Shown here one piece after another: positions 26,375-36,186 of a stretch of 64,000 bases of DNA (its first letter is position 1; every line of letters begins with the position of its first letter). Below the pieces are notes generated by a model that was given only the letters and a program-made list of their open reading frames with translations, ran no database searches and was not told the DNA's origin. The translations under genes were made by a program, and so were the position numbers. The DNA comes from Paenibacillus sp. HW567 (GTDB taxonomy: Bacteria; Bacillota; Bacilli; Paenibacillales; Paenibacillaceae), in assembly GCF_000374185.1 (NCBI RefSeq), contig NZ_KB910518.1, forward strand, positions 222,667 to 286,666, in the 5' to 3' direction.

Positions 26375-27787
26375 ATGGGCTATGAACTGATCATCAAGAA
26401 CGCTAACATTCCGCAAGGCGACAGACAGGTATTGACGGATATTTTGGTCGATAAGGGCGTTATCGTTGGATTTGCAAAGGATATTGCAGCGGAGGCCGAG
26501 CAGGTGATTGATGCCAAAGGCAAGCTGGTGCTGCCGGGAGTCATTGACTCACATACACACTTTAATGATCCGGGCTTTACGCACCGGGAAGATTTCGTTA
26601 CCGGCACCAGCAGCGCCGCAGCCGGCGGAGTAACGATGATTGTTGACATGCCGTGCTGCAGCGTCCCATCGGTGCGCTCGGTGGAGAATCTGCACAATAA
26701 GCTGAATGCGCTGGAGGGCAAAGGGATTGTCGATTACGCCATGTGGGGCGGGATTACCGGCGAAGATGTGCGCAATGATGTGCTGAACATCGTGAAAGAG
26801 CAGGCCGCAGAGGGGGTTGTTGCTTTTAAAGTCTACATGACGCCGTCCGTGCCTTCTTATCCGCGTGTGACGGACCCGGAAATGCTTGAAGCGTTCTACG
26901 CGGTTGCGGAGACAGGAATGCCAATCGGAATCCACGCCGAGAATTATGCAATCTGCGATTACTATACCCAGAAGCTGAAGAAGGAAGGGCGTATGGATTA
27001 TCCGGCTTGGGCGGAGGCGCGGAAGATTTTGGCGGAAAAAGCAGCCATTCAGCTCGGCATAAGTTTCTCGGAGGAAACAGGGGCGCGTCTGCATATTGTT
27101 CATATGAGCACGGCGGCAGGCAACCAACTGATCAAGGAAGCGAAGCTTAAGGGTGTAAAAGTGACTGCGGAATCCTGTCCGCACTATCTGACCCTGAACG
27201 CGGTGGAGGCGATGACGGAGTTTGGCACGTTTGCCAAAATTGCGCCGCCGCTGCGCCGCACGGAAGATAATGAAGCGCTCTGGCAGGGCCTCGTGGATGG
27301 AACGATTGACTTCATGGCAACGGACCATGCTCCATATGAGATAGCCACGGAAAAGGATGCGCCCGGCATGGATGTCTGGACCTCGTTCCCTGGCATTCCG
27401 GGGGTAGAAACACTCGTTCCAATCATGATCAGTGAAGGCTACAACAAGGGCCGGCTCAGTCTGTCCCGGCTGGTAGAGCTGCTGTGCACCAATCCTGCGG
27501 TTCATTATGGCCTGTATCCTAAGAAAGGCGCGCTGGAAATTGGCACGGATGCCGACTTTACGATTGTGGATCTGGAGAAGGAATGGACGGTCGACAAGGA
27601 TAAAATGCACTGCAAGCCGAAATACACGCCGTTCCACGGCATGAAGCTGAAGGGGAAAGTCGATAAAACCATTGTCAGAGGTACGCTGGTGTACGACGAT
27701 GAGCTGGGAGTGGTCGGCAAGCCGGGCTACGGTGAATTTGTGAAACGTCAGAGTATCAGCGAGCTTCCGCGCATGCTGAAATACTAA
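26375..27787 (+). CDS. Cyclic amidohydrolase (allantoinase/dihydroorotase family)
   Basis: 470 residues from the ATG at 26375 (AGAGGTG seven bases upstream). Metal-dependent TIM-barrel hydrolase that opens a cyclic amide. Metal ligands are visible: DSHTHFNDPG, the Lys of VAFKVYMTPS (carbamylated in the family), IHAEN, HIVHMSTA and MATDHAPY. Length fits allantoinase or hydantoinase. It forms a two-gene operon with a cysteine hydrolase. Together with the purine genes at 43-59 kb it may act on a purine-derived ring such as allantoin or xanthine. Exact substrate cannot be assigned. Confidence 0.87.
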   Translation: MGYELIIKNANIPQGDRQVLTDILVDKGVIVGFAKDIAAEAEQVIDAKGKLVLPGVIDSHTHFNDPGFTHREDFVTGTSSAAAGGVTMIVDMPCCSVPSVRSVENLHNKLNALEGKGIVDYAMWGGITGEDVRNDVLNIVKEQAAEGVVAFKVYMTPSVPSYPRVTDPEMLEAFYAVAETGMPIGIHAENYAICDYYTQKLKKEGRMDYPAWAEARKILAEKAAIQLGISFSEETGARLHIVHMSTAAGNQLIKEAKLKGVKVTAESCPHYLTLNAVEAMTEFGTFAKIAPPLRRTEDNEALWQGLVDGTIDFMATDHAPYEIATEKDAPGMDVWTSFPGIPGVETLVPIMISEGYNKGRLSLSRLVELLCTNPAVHYGLYPKKGALEIGTDADFTIVDLEKEWTVDKDKMHCKPKYTPFHGMKLKGKVDKTIVRGTLVYDDELGVVGKPGYGEFVKRQSISELPRMLKY

Positions 27788-27815
27788 TTATTGAACTGAG
27801 AGGGAAGTGAATCCT

Positions 27816-28376
27816 ATGGGCAAACATGCTGTTGTCATTATTGATATGCTAAATGATTTTATTCACCCGGATGGGGCGCTGACCTGTCCGAACGGTGCAG
27901 GGATTGTTCCGGCGCTGCAGGAGCTGATCGAATTCAGCCATGAGAACGACATCCAGGTGATCTTCGTGCAGGAGGCGCACCGCAAGAACGATGCCGACTT
28001 CAGAGTGCGCCCCATTCATGCCATCAAAGGAAGCTGGGGCTCGGATTTCATCGCGGAGCTGACGCCGCAAGAAGATAAAGGCGACTATATTGTACAAAAA
28101 AGACGCCACAGCGCCTTCAGCTACACTGACATGGATCTGTTCCTCCGTGAAGAAGGAATTGATACCGTCGTTGTCACCGGCGTATGGACGAATGTCTGTG
28201 TGCGCTCGACAGCATCCGATGCGATGTACCACACGTACAAGGTGATGTGCATCAGCGACTGCTGCGCGTCGAAGGATGAGGACATGCATATCTCGGGGCT
28301 GCGAGATATCGGAATCTTCGGACAAGTGGTAACCCTTGAGGAGTACAAGGAGAAGAACACTGTCGTGAAAGGCTGA
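27816..28376 (+). CDS. Isochorismatase-like cysteine hydrolase
   Basis: 186 residues from the ATG at 27816 after AGAGGGAAG. Catalytic triad visible: Asp10 (VVIIDMLNDF), Lys95 (IVQKRRHS) and Cys128 (TGVWTNVCVRST). Amide-hydrolysing relatives act on ureido compounds, N-carbamoylsarcosine, biuret and nicotinamide. The upstream cyclic amidohydrolase would generate a ureido acid, so cleavage of a ureido group is a natural second step. This is an inference. Confidence 0.87.
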   Translation: MGKHAVVIIDMLNDFIHPDGALTCPNGAGIVPALQELIEFSHENDIQVIFVQEAHRKNDADFRVRPIHAIKGSWGSDFIAELTPQEDKGDYIVQKRRHSAFSYTDMDLFLREEGIDTVVVTGVWTNVCVRSTASDAMYHTYKVMCISDCCASKDEDMHISGLRDIGIFGQVVTLEEYKEKNTVVKG

Positions 28377-28450
28377 TGGAAGAGGAGATTCGGGGCATTA
28401 GCCGAGTGGTGAAAAGTAAAAGGGAGGCTCGGAGGCCGGGCTGCTGCTGG

Positions 28451-28510
28451 AAAGCTGAGTGAAAAAAGCTGAACGTTAAAAGCTGAGTGTCAAAAGCTGA
28501 GCGTTAAAAG
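28451..28510 (+). repeat. Short tandem repeat
   Basis: Four imperfect copies of about 16-20 bases built on AAAAGCTGAGYGTTA, directly downstream of the cysteine hydrolase gene. No coding sense. Confidence 0.7.
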
Positions 28511-28605
28511 TAAAACGTTCTATAAAGACTCTGTGTACCGCTGGATCAATGTCGGCGCACGAAGTTATTTATTGGGGAATTGCCCGATGTCGGAGGGGAC
28601 TCGGA

Positions 28606-28935
28606 AACAACGGCAGAAATGCCGTTGCTAGGCGCGTTTTGGCTAGGATCGGTGAGAATAACGGCAGAAATGCTGTTGCTAGGCGCGTTTTGGCTAGGAT
28701 CGGCGTGAACAACGGCAGAAATGCCGTTGTTAGGCGCACTGTGGCCGGAATCGGTGGGAACAACGGCAGAAATGCCGTTGTTAGGCGCGCCATGGCTGGG
28801 ATCGGTGGGAACAACGGCAGAAATGCCGTTGTTAGGCGCGCCATAGCTGGGATCGGTGGGAACAACGGCAGAAATGCCGTTGCTAGGCGCGTTTTGGCTA
28901 GGATCGGCGTGAACAACGGCAGAAATGCCGTTGTT
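28606..28935. repeat. 51-bp hairpin array C1, seven units
   Basis: Seven hairpins start at 28606, 28657, 28708, 28759, 28810, 28861 and 28912, a period of exactly 51 bp. Each core is AACAACGGCA, loop GAAA, then TGCCGTTGTT (one or two changes in units 1, 2 and 6). The 27-base linkers are similar to each other (GGCGCGTTTTGGCTAGGATC type). Since 51 is a multiple of three, several frames stay open on both strands; I do not regard them as genes. A second array with the same core is at 61152. Confidence 0.93.
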
Positions 28936-29385
28936 AGGCACATCATGGCCGCCTCAAATGTATGAAATTGTAAAAAACCAGTATTGTTCACCCAGGTTGC
29001 AATCTTGCACAGTGCGCTCCGTGGGGTGGAACCATTTACCGAGTCTCTGAACACAGGACCCTAGCCGATGTTGACCAAGGATAGCGGACACGAAATGCTG
29101 CTCAGATCCTTGGAGGATCGGCTGCTGCCGGCCATTCAGACTCCGAATAAGTATCCGTATGAATGTCCTGTGATTCTGGAAGTGCGGGAACGGGAGGGGC
29201 TACCGGAAATCCGTCAACGGATGTGGCGGAATAACGGAAAGGAGAAAATGAAAAACGGACCTTGCCCAGGATTGATTTCAGGAAAGCCAGCCAAGAAAAC
29301 AGCAGCGGCTGTGAGGTTTCAGGCCAAGCAGGATTTACAGGCCATTGCCCGGAATAACAGGCAATGGCCTATTTGTGCGCAGACG
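28936..29385. other. Intergenic region, no confident gene
   Basis: Apart from a hairpin (29339-29371, AGGCCATTGCC/GGCAATGGCCT) that may terminate the minus-strand AraC gene, nothing is recognised. An open frame from 29068 has no good ribosome site and runs into the antisense of the AraC gene. Confidence 0.5.
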
Positions 29386-30372
29386 TCAAGAAAAACGTTG
29401 GCGGTACTGGCGCGGGGAAATGCCTTCCAGCTTCAAGAAGCTGGAGCTGAAGTAGGGAGCCTGGTTGAAGCCGACCTCTTCGGCGATCCGCGCAATCGGG
29501 AAGCTGGTCTGCATCAGCAGCAGCTTGCTCTGCTCGATGCGGTAGCGGAGCAAATATTCCATCGGCGAGCAGCCGTATTCCCTGTTCATGCAGCGGGCGA
29601 TGTAGACCGGATGGAAGTTGAGGCTGTCGCCCAGCCTGGCGGTGGTAATCTCCTCGCGGTAATGGGCGCGCAGGAAAGAAGCGGCTTGTTCAGCGCAGGC
29701 GGTGGACTGGGAGCCGGAACGGTTCTGGTTCATAGAAGCTGCAAGCTGTTGCAGAATTTCCTGGAAGAGGATCTGCTGCTTGAAGCGGACGGTGGTCAGG
29801 TGGGCGTTGCTCTTTAATTGCTCCAACTGCAGGAGCAGATCGTCTACTCTGGCGGGCTGGAGCAGGGTGATGAATTGGGACAAACGCAGGCTGAAGGGGC
29901 CGATGCCAAAATAGGCTGCGGGAAGCGGCTCGGCAGATACACTGGATTCTCCTGGTTTGCTGAGCGCGCGGGAGACATCAGTGTTGCCGGGTACGTTCAG
30001 CGCGGCAGATACACTGAGTTCTCCGGTTTCGCTCAGCGCTGCTTCGGATGATTCACTGGAGTGTTCCGCAGCCGCGCTGTCAACACTCCAGCTACCGAGG
30101 GTTTGAAAATGCAGCCAGGAATAGGCGGTATCCTCATGACAGCCCTCGGTTCCATAGTGGTGGCAGTCCGGGCGCAGGATTAGCGCCTCTCCGGCCCGTA
30201 CTGCAAAGCGGCGGTCTTCTTCGCCGATGTAGAGGCAGCCCTGGCGAACGATCAGCAGATCGAATACCTGAAGGTGCTGGCGGTTCAGATGAAGATAACC
30301 AGGCTGGCATTGGTTAAGCCCGCTAATAATATAATGCGGCAGGGGCGGGATGGAAAATTCCAGGACATCCAT
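29386..30372 (-). CDS. AraC-family transcriptional regulator with cupin domain
   Basis: 328 residues from the ATG at 30372, which follows AGGAGG. The N-terminal cupin-like ligand domain includes RAGEALILRPDCHHYG. A low-complexity Ser/Glu-rich insert (about 110-160) carries imperfect repeats of the type SEAALSETGELSVSAALN. The C-terminal double helix-turn-helix reads ARLGDSLNFHPVYIARCM and IARIAEEVGFNQAPYFSSSF. It is divergent from the MATE exporter. The repeat insert is unusual for this family. Confidence 0.88.
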   Translation of the reverse strand: MDVLEFSIPPLPHYIISGLNQCQPGYLHLNRQHLQVFDLLIVRQGCLYIGEEDRRFAVRAGEALILRPDCHHYGTEGCHEDTAYSWLHFQTLGSWSVDSAAAEHSSESSEAALSETGELSVSAALNVPGNTDVSRALSKPGESSVSAEPLPAAYFGIGPFSLRLSQFITLLQPARVDDLLLQLEQLKSNAHLTTVRFKQQILFQEILQQLAASMNQNRSGSQSTACAEQAASFLRAHYREEITTARLGDSLNFHPVYIARCMNREYGCSPMEYLLRYRIEQSKLLLMQTSFPIARIAEEVGFNQAPYFSSSFLKLEGISPRQYRQRFS

Positions 30373-30534
30373 TGAGCGTCCTCCTGAGTGAAGGTTGGAA
30401 TATTGAAAGTTTAGGTTTCGGATGTGGTACATTTTCCAGAGTATATCACCTATAATTTAGTTCTGACAAGAGGATTTGCAAGGAAGCTTGTGCTCAAATA
30501 CTACAGAGATGAACAGATAGGAAGGGTTGGTTTT

Positions 30535-31932
30535 GTGAAGCCGATAGCTGGAAAAGCCGGATTGTGGATGCTGGCCTGGCCGATTTTTATCGAGATTTTT
30601 CTGCAGACCCTCCTGGGGACAGTAGATACGGTCATGGTCAGCCGGATATCTGACGACGCGGTTGCGGTTGTCGGAATTTCTAATCAATTGTTCGGCGCGT
30701 TAATTACGCTCTTCACTACCTTGGCAGGTGGTGCGGGGATTCTGATTGCCCAGCGTCTTGGCTCCGGGCGGACAGAGGAGGCGCGCACAATAGCCATTAT
30801 GGGGGTAACATCCAGCAGCCTGATGGGCGTCGGCGTCAGTATTCTGCTGCTCCTGTACTCCGACCCTATTGCACGGATGCTGAATATCTCCTCTGAGCTG
30901 CTGCCGCTTGCCCATGTCTATCTGACTTATGTGGGCGGGAGTTTGTTCATGATGGGCCTGACCGTTTCGCTGGGTTCAGCGATCCGCAATACCGGGAATA
31001 CGCGGGGGCCCATGTATACTGGAGTAGCGGTAAATGTCATTCACATCGTTCTTAATTATATACTGATCTTCGGGGTGTTCGGACTGCCGGAGCTGGGCTT
31101 GGGCGGAATTGCACTGTCCAATATGATCAGCCGACTGCTGGGTGTGGGAATTCTGCTGTATATGTTCACCCGGTCTTTTGAGCATACGGTAAGATTACGG
31201 GATTTCCGGATTTTCAAGCGGAAGCTGTTCGGGGAAATTGTCCGCATCAGTTGGCCGCTGGGACTCAATTCCTCTTCATGGGTGGTTTCACAGCTTGTGG
31301 TTTATTCTTTTCTGGCGATGCTGGGTGCTAAAGAGCTGGCTGCCCGCACGTATCTGAATACGCTGGAGTCCTTCTGCTTCACCCTGGGTTATGCCGTGGC
31401 TATGGCCGGGCAGATTCAGCTTGCGCATCTTTTTGGCGCCGGGAAGACCAAGGAGGTCTACAGAGGCGCTTACCGCACACTCTATATCGGGCTTGCCATT
31501 GTGGGCGCGAATGTGCTGCTGCTGTTCCTGTTCGGCAGAACGCTGCTGGGCTTTTTCACCAAGGATGAGGCGATTATCTCAATTGGCGTATCTCTGCTTG
31601 CGTTGAATCTGCTGCTGCAGCCCTGCAAAATGCTAAACATGGCTATGGGCAATTCCCTTAATGCGATCGGCGATACCCGCTATACGATGTATGTCTCCAT
31701 TTTCTCCATGTCGCTCATCGGGGTGGGGTGCTCCTACTGGCTGGGCATCGGGGCAGGGTGGGGGCTTACCGGTATTTACTGCTGTATGATTGCCGATGAA
31801 GCAACCCGGGGGCTGCTGGTGCTGCTGCGCTGGCGGAAGCGGAAGGTGCTGCGCAAGGTGGAAGAGCAGGCGGAAGCACAGCAGCCTGTGCTGAGTGAGC
31901 CGTTTAGCGGAACTCTTTTCATGGAATCCTAG
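30535..31932 (+). CDS. MATE-family efflux transporter
   Basis: 465 residues from the GTG at 30535 (AGGAAGGG eight bases upstream); earlier in-frame starts lack a ribosome site. Twelve predicted membrane segments in two MATE halves (first half begins WPIFIEIFLQTLLGTVDTVM). Cation-coupled exporter of drugs or metabolites. Divergent from an AraC regulator that may control it. A terminator follows. Confidence 0.9.
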   Translation: MKPIAGKAGLWMLAWPIFIEIFLQTLLGTVDTVMVSRISDDAVAVVGISNQLFGALITLFTTLAGGAGILIAQRLGSGRTEEARTIAIMGVTSSSLMGVGVSILLLLYSDPIARMLNISSELLPLAHVYLTYVGGSLFMMGLTVSLGSAIRNTGNTRGPMYTGVAVNVIHIVLNYILIFGVFGLPELGLGGIALSNMISRLLGVGILLYMFTRSFEHTVRLRDFRIFKRKLFGEIVRISWPLGLNSSSWVVSQLVVYSFLAMLGAKELAARTYLNTLESFCFTLGYAVAMAGQIQLAHLFGAGKTKEVYRGAYRTLYIGLAIVGANVLLLFLFGRTLLGFFTKDEAIISIGVSLLALNLLLQPCKMLNMAMGNSLNAIGDTRYTMYVSIFSMSLIGVGCSYWLGIGAGWGLTGIYCCMIADEATRGLLVLLRWRKRKVLRKVEEQAEAQQPVLSEPFSGTLFMES

Positions 31933-31963
31933 AAAATATAAAGCTGTCTGCCCGTGTGCAATG

Positions 31964-32005
31964 CCCCGGAGCTGTCCTGAAACAGGAGAGTTTACGGGGT
32001 TTTTT
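31964..32005 (+). terminator. Terminator of the MATE gene
   Basis: CCCCG...CGGGG stem with inner TCCTG/CAGGA, followed by TTTTTT. Confidence 0.9.
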
Positions 32006-32228
32006 GCTGTCTGATATTCATTAACTGCACAAAGGTTGGAATTGTTCACTGACCAATTAACCACATAATACAGGAATACCCTCAAGCTGCACTGTTCACG
32101 GGCCGAGGTTGTCTTCTATACTCAAAACATACATTGGACGGAGCGCTGAACGCAGCCAGAGTGTCCAAGCGGAGGCGGAAAGCGGGTGCCGCCGCAACGC
32201 AACTTATATAGATAGGAGAGTGAAGGCT

Positions 32229-33248
32229 TTGAGACACCGCAAACGCAACACCGGAACACCGCTCGCCATAGAGCTTCCCCTTAAGGGAGCGGGGCAGTTG
32301 CCGTCAGAAATGGGGTCAGGGTTAAAGAAGAAAAAGAAAGGCTTCCTGCATGAGCTGGTGCATAACCGGGTTCTTTTCCTGATGCTGTTGCCTACATTAT
32401 TGTTCTTTCTGGTAAACTCGTACTTCCCGATGGTCGGTGTGTATTATGCGTTTACCCAATTTGATTTTAATTCCGGACTGTTCGATTCGCCTTTTGTGGG
32501 ATTGAAAAACTTCGAATTTCTCTGGAAATCCGGCACGCTGGTGAAGCTTACCTTGAATACGATCGGCTACAACCTGGCCTTTATTCTGCTGGGGAATATA
32601 CTCGCTATCGTCTGTGCGATTCTGCTCAGTGAGCTGCGGGTGAAATGGTTCAAAAAGCTGACCCAATCCATCATGTTCCTGCCGTATTTCGTATCCTTCG
32701 TTATTCTGAGCGTTATCGTGTACAACATGTTCAATTATGATAACGGTTTCTTGAATACCTTGCTGGCACAGTTTGGCGCCGGCCCGGTGGATGTCTACAA
32801 CAAACCGGTAATCTGGATCTTTCTGATCATCATGTTCTATCTCTGGAAAAATCTCGGCTACAGCATGGTCATCTATCTGGCGTCCATTACGGGAATCAGT
32901 GATGAATATTATGAAGCGGCGAAGATTGACGGAGCGCATATTTTCCAGCGGATCTGGTACATCACAGTGCCAATGCTGAAATCAACCTTTGTTGTGCTGC
33001 TGCTATTCTCGCTCGGAAGTATTATGAAGGGGCAGTTCGACCTCTTTTACCAGCTTATCGGCAACAACGGTGTGCTCTACAACACAACGGATATTCTGGA
33101 CACGTACGTGTTCCGTTCGCTCAAGGTTACCTTTGACATCGGAATGGCGACGGCGGCCGGCCTGTATCAGTCCCTGTTCGGCTTCATTCTAATCATGACG
33201 GTCAATTATATTATCCGCAAAATTAATGACGACTACGCTTTGTTCTAG
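32229..33248 (+). CDS. ABC transporter permease (LplB-like)
   Basis: 339 residues from a TTG at 32229. AGGAG lies ten bases upstream; an in-frame GTG at 32220 is too close to that site. A basic N-terminal tail precedes six membrane segments. The EAA loop reads YYEAAKIDGAHIFQRIWYITV. First gene of a three-gene carbohydrate importer without its own ATPase, as usual for LplABC/YtcQP systems that use a shared MsmX-type ATPase. Confidence 0.9.
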   Translation: MRHRKRNTGTPLAIELPLKGAGQLPSEMGSGLKKKKKGFLHELVHNRVLFLMLLPTLLFFLVNSYFPMVGVYYAFTQFDFNSGLFDSPFVGLKNFEFLWKSGTLVKLTLNTIGYNLAFILLGNILAIVCAILLSELRVKWFKKLTQSIMFLPYFVSFVILSVIVYNMFNYDNGFLNTLLAQFGAGPVDVYNKPVIWIFLIIMFYLWKNLGYSMVIYLASITGISDEYYEAAKIDGAHIFQRIWYITVPMLKSTFVVLLLFSLGSIMKGQFDLFYQLIGNNGVLYNTTDILDTYVFRSLKVTFDIGMATAAGLYQSLFGFILIMTVNYIIRKINDDYALF

Positions 33249-33262
33249 GAGGGGAAAAGAGT

Positions 33263-34156
33263 ATGCATATCAAGGACGATAACTATACAAAGCTGCTGCA
33301 GGCGCTTGCGTACACGGTTATCATTATAGGCTCGCTGGCCTGTCTGATTCCGTTCCTGCTGATTATCTCGGCCTCCCTGTCTTCCAATGAATCAATCATT
33401 AAGGAAGGCTATCATCTAATACCGGCGGAATTCTCGTTTGAAGGGTACAAGACAATATTTACCTTCCCGGATGAGGTGCTGCGCGCTTATGGGGTTACTA
33501 TTTTCACAACGGTGGTAGGCACGGCGCTGGGGTTGTTCTTTATGACAATGGCCGGATATGTGCTGGCCCGTAAAGATTTCAAGTACCGCAATAGCTTCTC
33601 ATTCTACATCTACTTCACAACCCTGTTCGGCGGGGGGCTGGTGCCTTGGTACATTATGATCACCAAATACCTGCATCTGACGGATTCGTATGGAGCTTTG
33701 ATTTTTCCGGGGCTAATGACCCCGTTCCTGATTATTCTGATGAAGAATTTCATCCGCTCGGCCGTTCCTGAGGAGCTGTTCGAATCCGCCAAGATCGACG
33801 GGGCCGGTGATTTCAAAATCTATTGGAGGATTGTCCTCCAGCTCTCGATGCCCGGCATCGCCACCGTCGGCCTGTTTCTTGCCCTGGCTTACTGGAACGA
33901 CTGGTTCTCGTCTTCGCTGTTCATCAATGATCCGCATAAGTATCAGTTGCAGTTCCATTTGTACAATGTTATCAACTCCGCAGCTTTCATTGCCAACATG
34001 GGCGCCGGTACCGGTGTCAGCCTGGGCAGCGATTTGCCTACAGAGTCAACGAAGATGGCGATGGCTATCGTCGTTACCGGACCGATCCTGTTCTTGTACC
34101 CGTTCATTCAGCGTTATTTCGTAAAAGGTCTGACGATCGGGGCTGTGAAAGGTTAG
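33263..34156 (+). CDS. ABC transporter permease (YtcP/LplC-like)
   Basis: 297 residues, ATG 14 bases after the previous gene. Six membrane segments and EAA loop LFESAKIDGAGDFKIYWRIV. Partner permease of the LplB-like protein. Confidence 0.92.
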   Translation: MHIKDDNYTKLLQALAYTVIIIGSLACLIPFLLIISASLSSNESIIKEGYHLIPAEFSFEGYKTIFTFPDEVLRAYGVTIFTTVVGTALGLFFMTMAGYVLARKDFKYRNSFSFYIYFTTLFGGGLVPWYIMITKYLHLTDSYGALIFPGLMTPFLIILMKNFIRSAVPEELFESAKIDGAGDFKIYWRIVLQLSMPGIATVGLFLALAYWNDWFSSSLFINDPHKYQLQFHLYNVINSAAFIANMGAGTGVSLGSDLPTESTKMAMAIVVTGPILFLYPFIQRYFVKGLTIGAVKG

Positions 34157-34328
34157 AACCAAATGGCAGAAAGCACCATTACCGGTGCTTCTGTTATTCG
34201 GCTAACATAGAGTAGTGGATTTTGTAAGCGTATGCTTAAGCGACAAAACTTAAGTTTATGCTTCCGCAGTGAGTTTTGCGAAGTGAATCAAGGAAGTGTA
34301 TGCTACAAAACTTTTAGGAGGGTTCATA

Positions 34329-35924
34329 ATGAGAAAGAAAGCAGGCAGAAAATCTCTGGTGGTGCTTACGGCAGGAATGCTGTCCCTTTCGCTTCTGGCG
34401 GGATGCGGCGGCAACAACAATGGCAACAGCGCTAACGCCGGCAAGGACAACAGCGGCAATGCTGCCAAGAACTCAAGCAGCAACACTGCAACCAAAGCGG
34501 ATACCGGACTTGACACCTCGAAGAAGGTTGAACTGCAGTTCTACATGCTTGGAGATGCTCCAAAGGATCTGCCGATAATTCAAGACGAAATTAACAAGAT
34601 GGCTCAAGAGGATCTGAATGCCACCGTGAAGTTCAACTATACGAGCTGGACGGATTGGGACCAGAAATACAAGCTGCTGCTGTCCTCCGGCCAGGCGATT
34701 GATCTGATTTTTACAGCGGACTGGACTCAATATCAATCCTATGCTAAACGCGGCGCGTTCCTGGCCCTTGATGATCTGTTGCCAAAAGCGGCTCCGGAGC
34801 TGCAAAAATTCGTTCCTGCATCCATGTGGGAGGATGTGAAGGTAGACAATAAAATCTACACGGTTCCTGCAACGTATAAAGAATACGTTACCAACGGTTT
34901 TGTATACCGTGAGGATCTGCGCAAGAAATATAATCTTCCAGCACCAACCGACCTGGCCAGCTATGAAGCCTACATGGACGGCATTGCCAAGAACGAGCCG
35001 GATTTGATGCCTATGTCCCTGAACAGCGATGTCGGCAACAACCTCCATTACATTTATACGGAGCTGAACAAAATGGTCGGCGCGCTGCCTTACGGTATGG
35101 GCGTGAAATATGAAACACCAACTACAGTGTATTCCTACTGGGGCTCCGATGAGCAAAAAGAAGAGCTGAAGACGATGAAACGCTGGGCGGACAAAGGATT
35201 TATTCCGAAGAACGTGCTGAACATCAAGGATACGATGCAAGATCCGATTACTTCGGGGAAAGCAGCCAGCATGTTCGGGGATAACCCGACACGCTATAAC
35301 GACATGAAGATGAAGATCGCCACTACACATCCCGATTGGGAGCTGGCTTATTATCCATTCGGCAAAACTACTGGTTATGCTACACCTGTGCATCCGATTC
35401 ATAATGGTTTTGCGATTCCGAAGAGCAGCAAAAACCCTGAAAGAGCACTTGCGTTCTATCAGAAGCTGGTTCTCGACAAACGGTATAACCAACTGACGGA
35501 ATACGGCGTTGAAGGCAAGAACTATACTGTGGAAGACGGCTACTACAAAATGGTCGGCACCAGCCAATCCAATGGCTTCACCCGTGAAGGCATGAACGGC
35601 TGGGCATGGAGAAATCCGGAGTTCATGCTGTTCGACAAAGGATTTGACGGGGTAAAAGCAATTTTCGACGAGCTTGACAAGATTCAAAAGCCGGACCTGT
35701 TCCTGGGCTTTGCAGAGGATTACAGCTCATACCAGGCAGAGAAGGCAGCACTTGAGCAGGTAGAGAAGCAGTACCTGTATCCACTCCAAGCCGGACTGGT
35801 AGATGATGTGGATAAAGGACTTGAAACCTTTATGCAGAAGGCCAAACAGGCCGGTCTGGAAAAGATTCAGGCAGAATGGACGAAGCAGTGGAACGAGTAT
35901 ACTGCGCAAAAAGGTATTAAATAA
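34329..35924 (+). CDS. ABC solute-binding lipoprotein (LplA/YtcQ-like, DUF3502 type)
   Basis: 531 residues from the ATG at 34329 after AGGAGGG. Lipobox LSLLAGC, Asn/Ser-rich linker, family 1 sugar-binding fold. The C-terminal part (from about residue 400) resembles the DUF3502 region of LplA-type proteins. Third gene of the importer. Substrate is probably an oligosaccharide, not identifiable from sequence. A strong terminator follows. Confidence 0.9.
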   Translation: MRKKAGRKSLVVLTAGMLSLSLLAGCGGNNNGNSANAGKDNSGNAAKNSSSNTATKADTGLDTSKKVELQFYMLGDAPKDLPIIQDEINKMAQEDLNATVKFNYTSWTDWDQKYKLLLSSGQAIDLIFTADWTQYQSYAKRGAFLALDDLLPKAAPELQKFVPASMWEDVKVDNKIYTVPATYKEYVTNGFVYREDLRKKYNLPAPTDLASYEAYMDGIAKNEPDLMPMSLNSDVGNNLHYIYTELNKMVGALPYGMGVKYETPTTVYSYWGSDEQKEELKTMKRWADKGFIPKNVLNIKDTMQDPITSGKAASMFGDNPTRYNDMKMKIATTHPDWELAYYPFGKTTGYATPVHPIHNGFAIPKSSKNPERALAFYQKLVLDKRYNQLTEYGVEGKNYTVEDGYYKMVGTSQSNGFTREGMNGWAWRNPEFMLFDKGFDGVKAIFDELDKIQKPDLFLGFAEDYSSYQAEKAALEQVEKQYLYPLQAGLVDDVDKGLETFMQKAKQAGLEKIQAEWTKQWNEYTAQKGIK

Positions 35925-35930
35925 TAGAGG

Positions 35931-35963
35931 GAAGCCCCGGCAGCGGTTGCCGGGGCTTCTTTG
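35931..35963 (+). terminator. Terminator of the LplABC-type operon
   Basis: GAAGCCCCGGCA / TGCCGGGGCTTC followed by TTTG. Confidence 0.9.
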
Positions 35964-35999
35964 TCTAGAGCCCAGGCGAACTAGGAGGGTGTCATGTTT

Positions 36000-36153
36000 G
36001 GTGCTGGCCGTAACTCCAGGGAATGTTTGGACTTCCGGCCGCTGTTGTCTCCAGATGTTTTGGATTGTACCGCTTATAGCGGATAACATCTGGAGACAAA
36101 GGCGGACGCTATCGCTCCTCCAGTTCCAAACTTCCCTTCCGTTACTGTTCACC
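36000..36153. repeat. Long palindromic repeat B, copy 2
   Basis: Same core as the 11952 element (GGGAATGTTTGGACTT and AGTTCCAAACTTCCC). Its inner stem is GTCTCCAGATGTT facing AACATCTGGAGAC: different bases from copy 1, pairing preserved. The outer edges pair through GGTG/CACC and GTAAC/GTTAC. Followed by tail element T1. Confidence 0.85.
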
Positions 36154-36186
36154 TTAATGGTATTCCAAGTTCATCAGGACAAGACA

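Noticed and set aside
28606..28935. CRISPR array
   Set aside because: Spacing is regular, but the spacers are near-identical to each other rather than unique, the repeat is a 24-base perfect hairpin, and no cas gene is in the window.
28546..29054. Long open frames on both strands over array C1 (repeating NNGRNAV or NNGISAVV peptides)
   Set aside because: The 51-bp period keeps any stop-free frame open on either strand; no ribosome site, no sensible start, and the same core at 61152 has unrelated linkers. The DNA hairpin, not a protein, is what is conserved.
29010..29060. T-box-like string GTGGGGTGGAACC
   Set aside because: No stem I, specifier loop or terminator/antiterminator pair can be built, and no aminoacyl-tRNA synthetase or amino acid gene follows.
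29068..29817. 249-codon open frame on the plus strand
   Set aside because: Its second half is the exact antisense of a good AraC gene, the start has no ribosome site, and the first 70 codons match nothing I recognise.
36000..36153. Repeat B as an insertion sequence
   Set aside because: Too short for a transposase, no ORF, and no target-site duplication seen; at most a MITE-like element.
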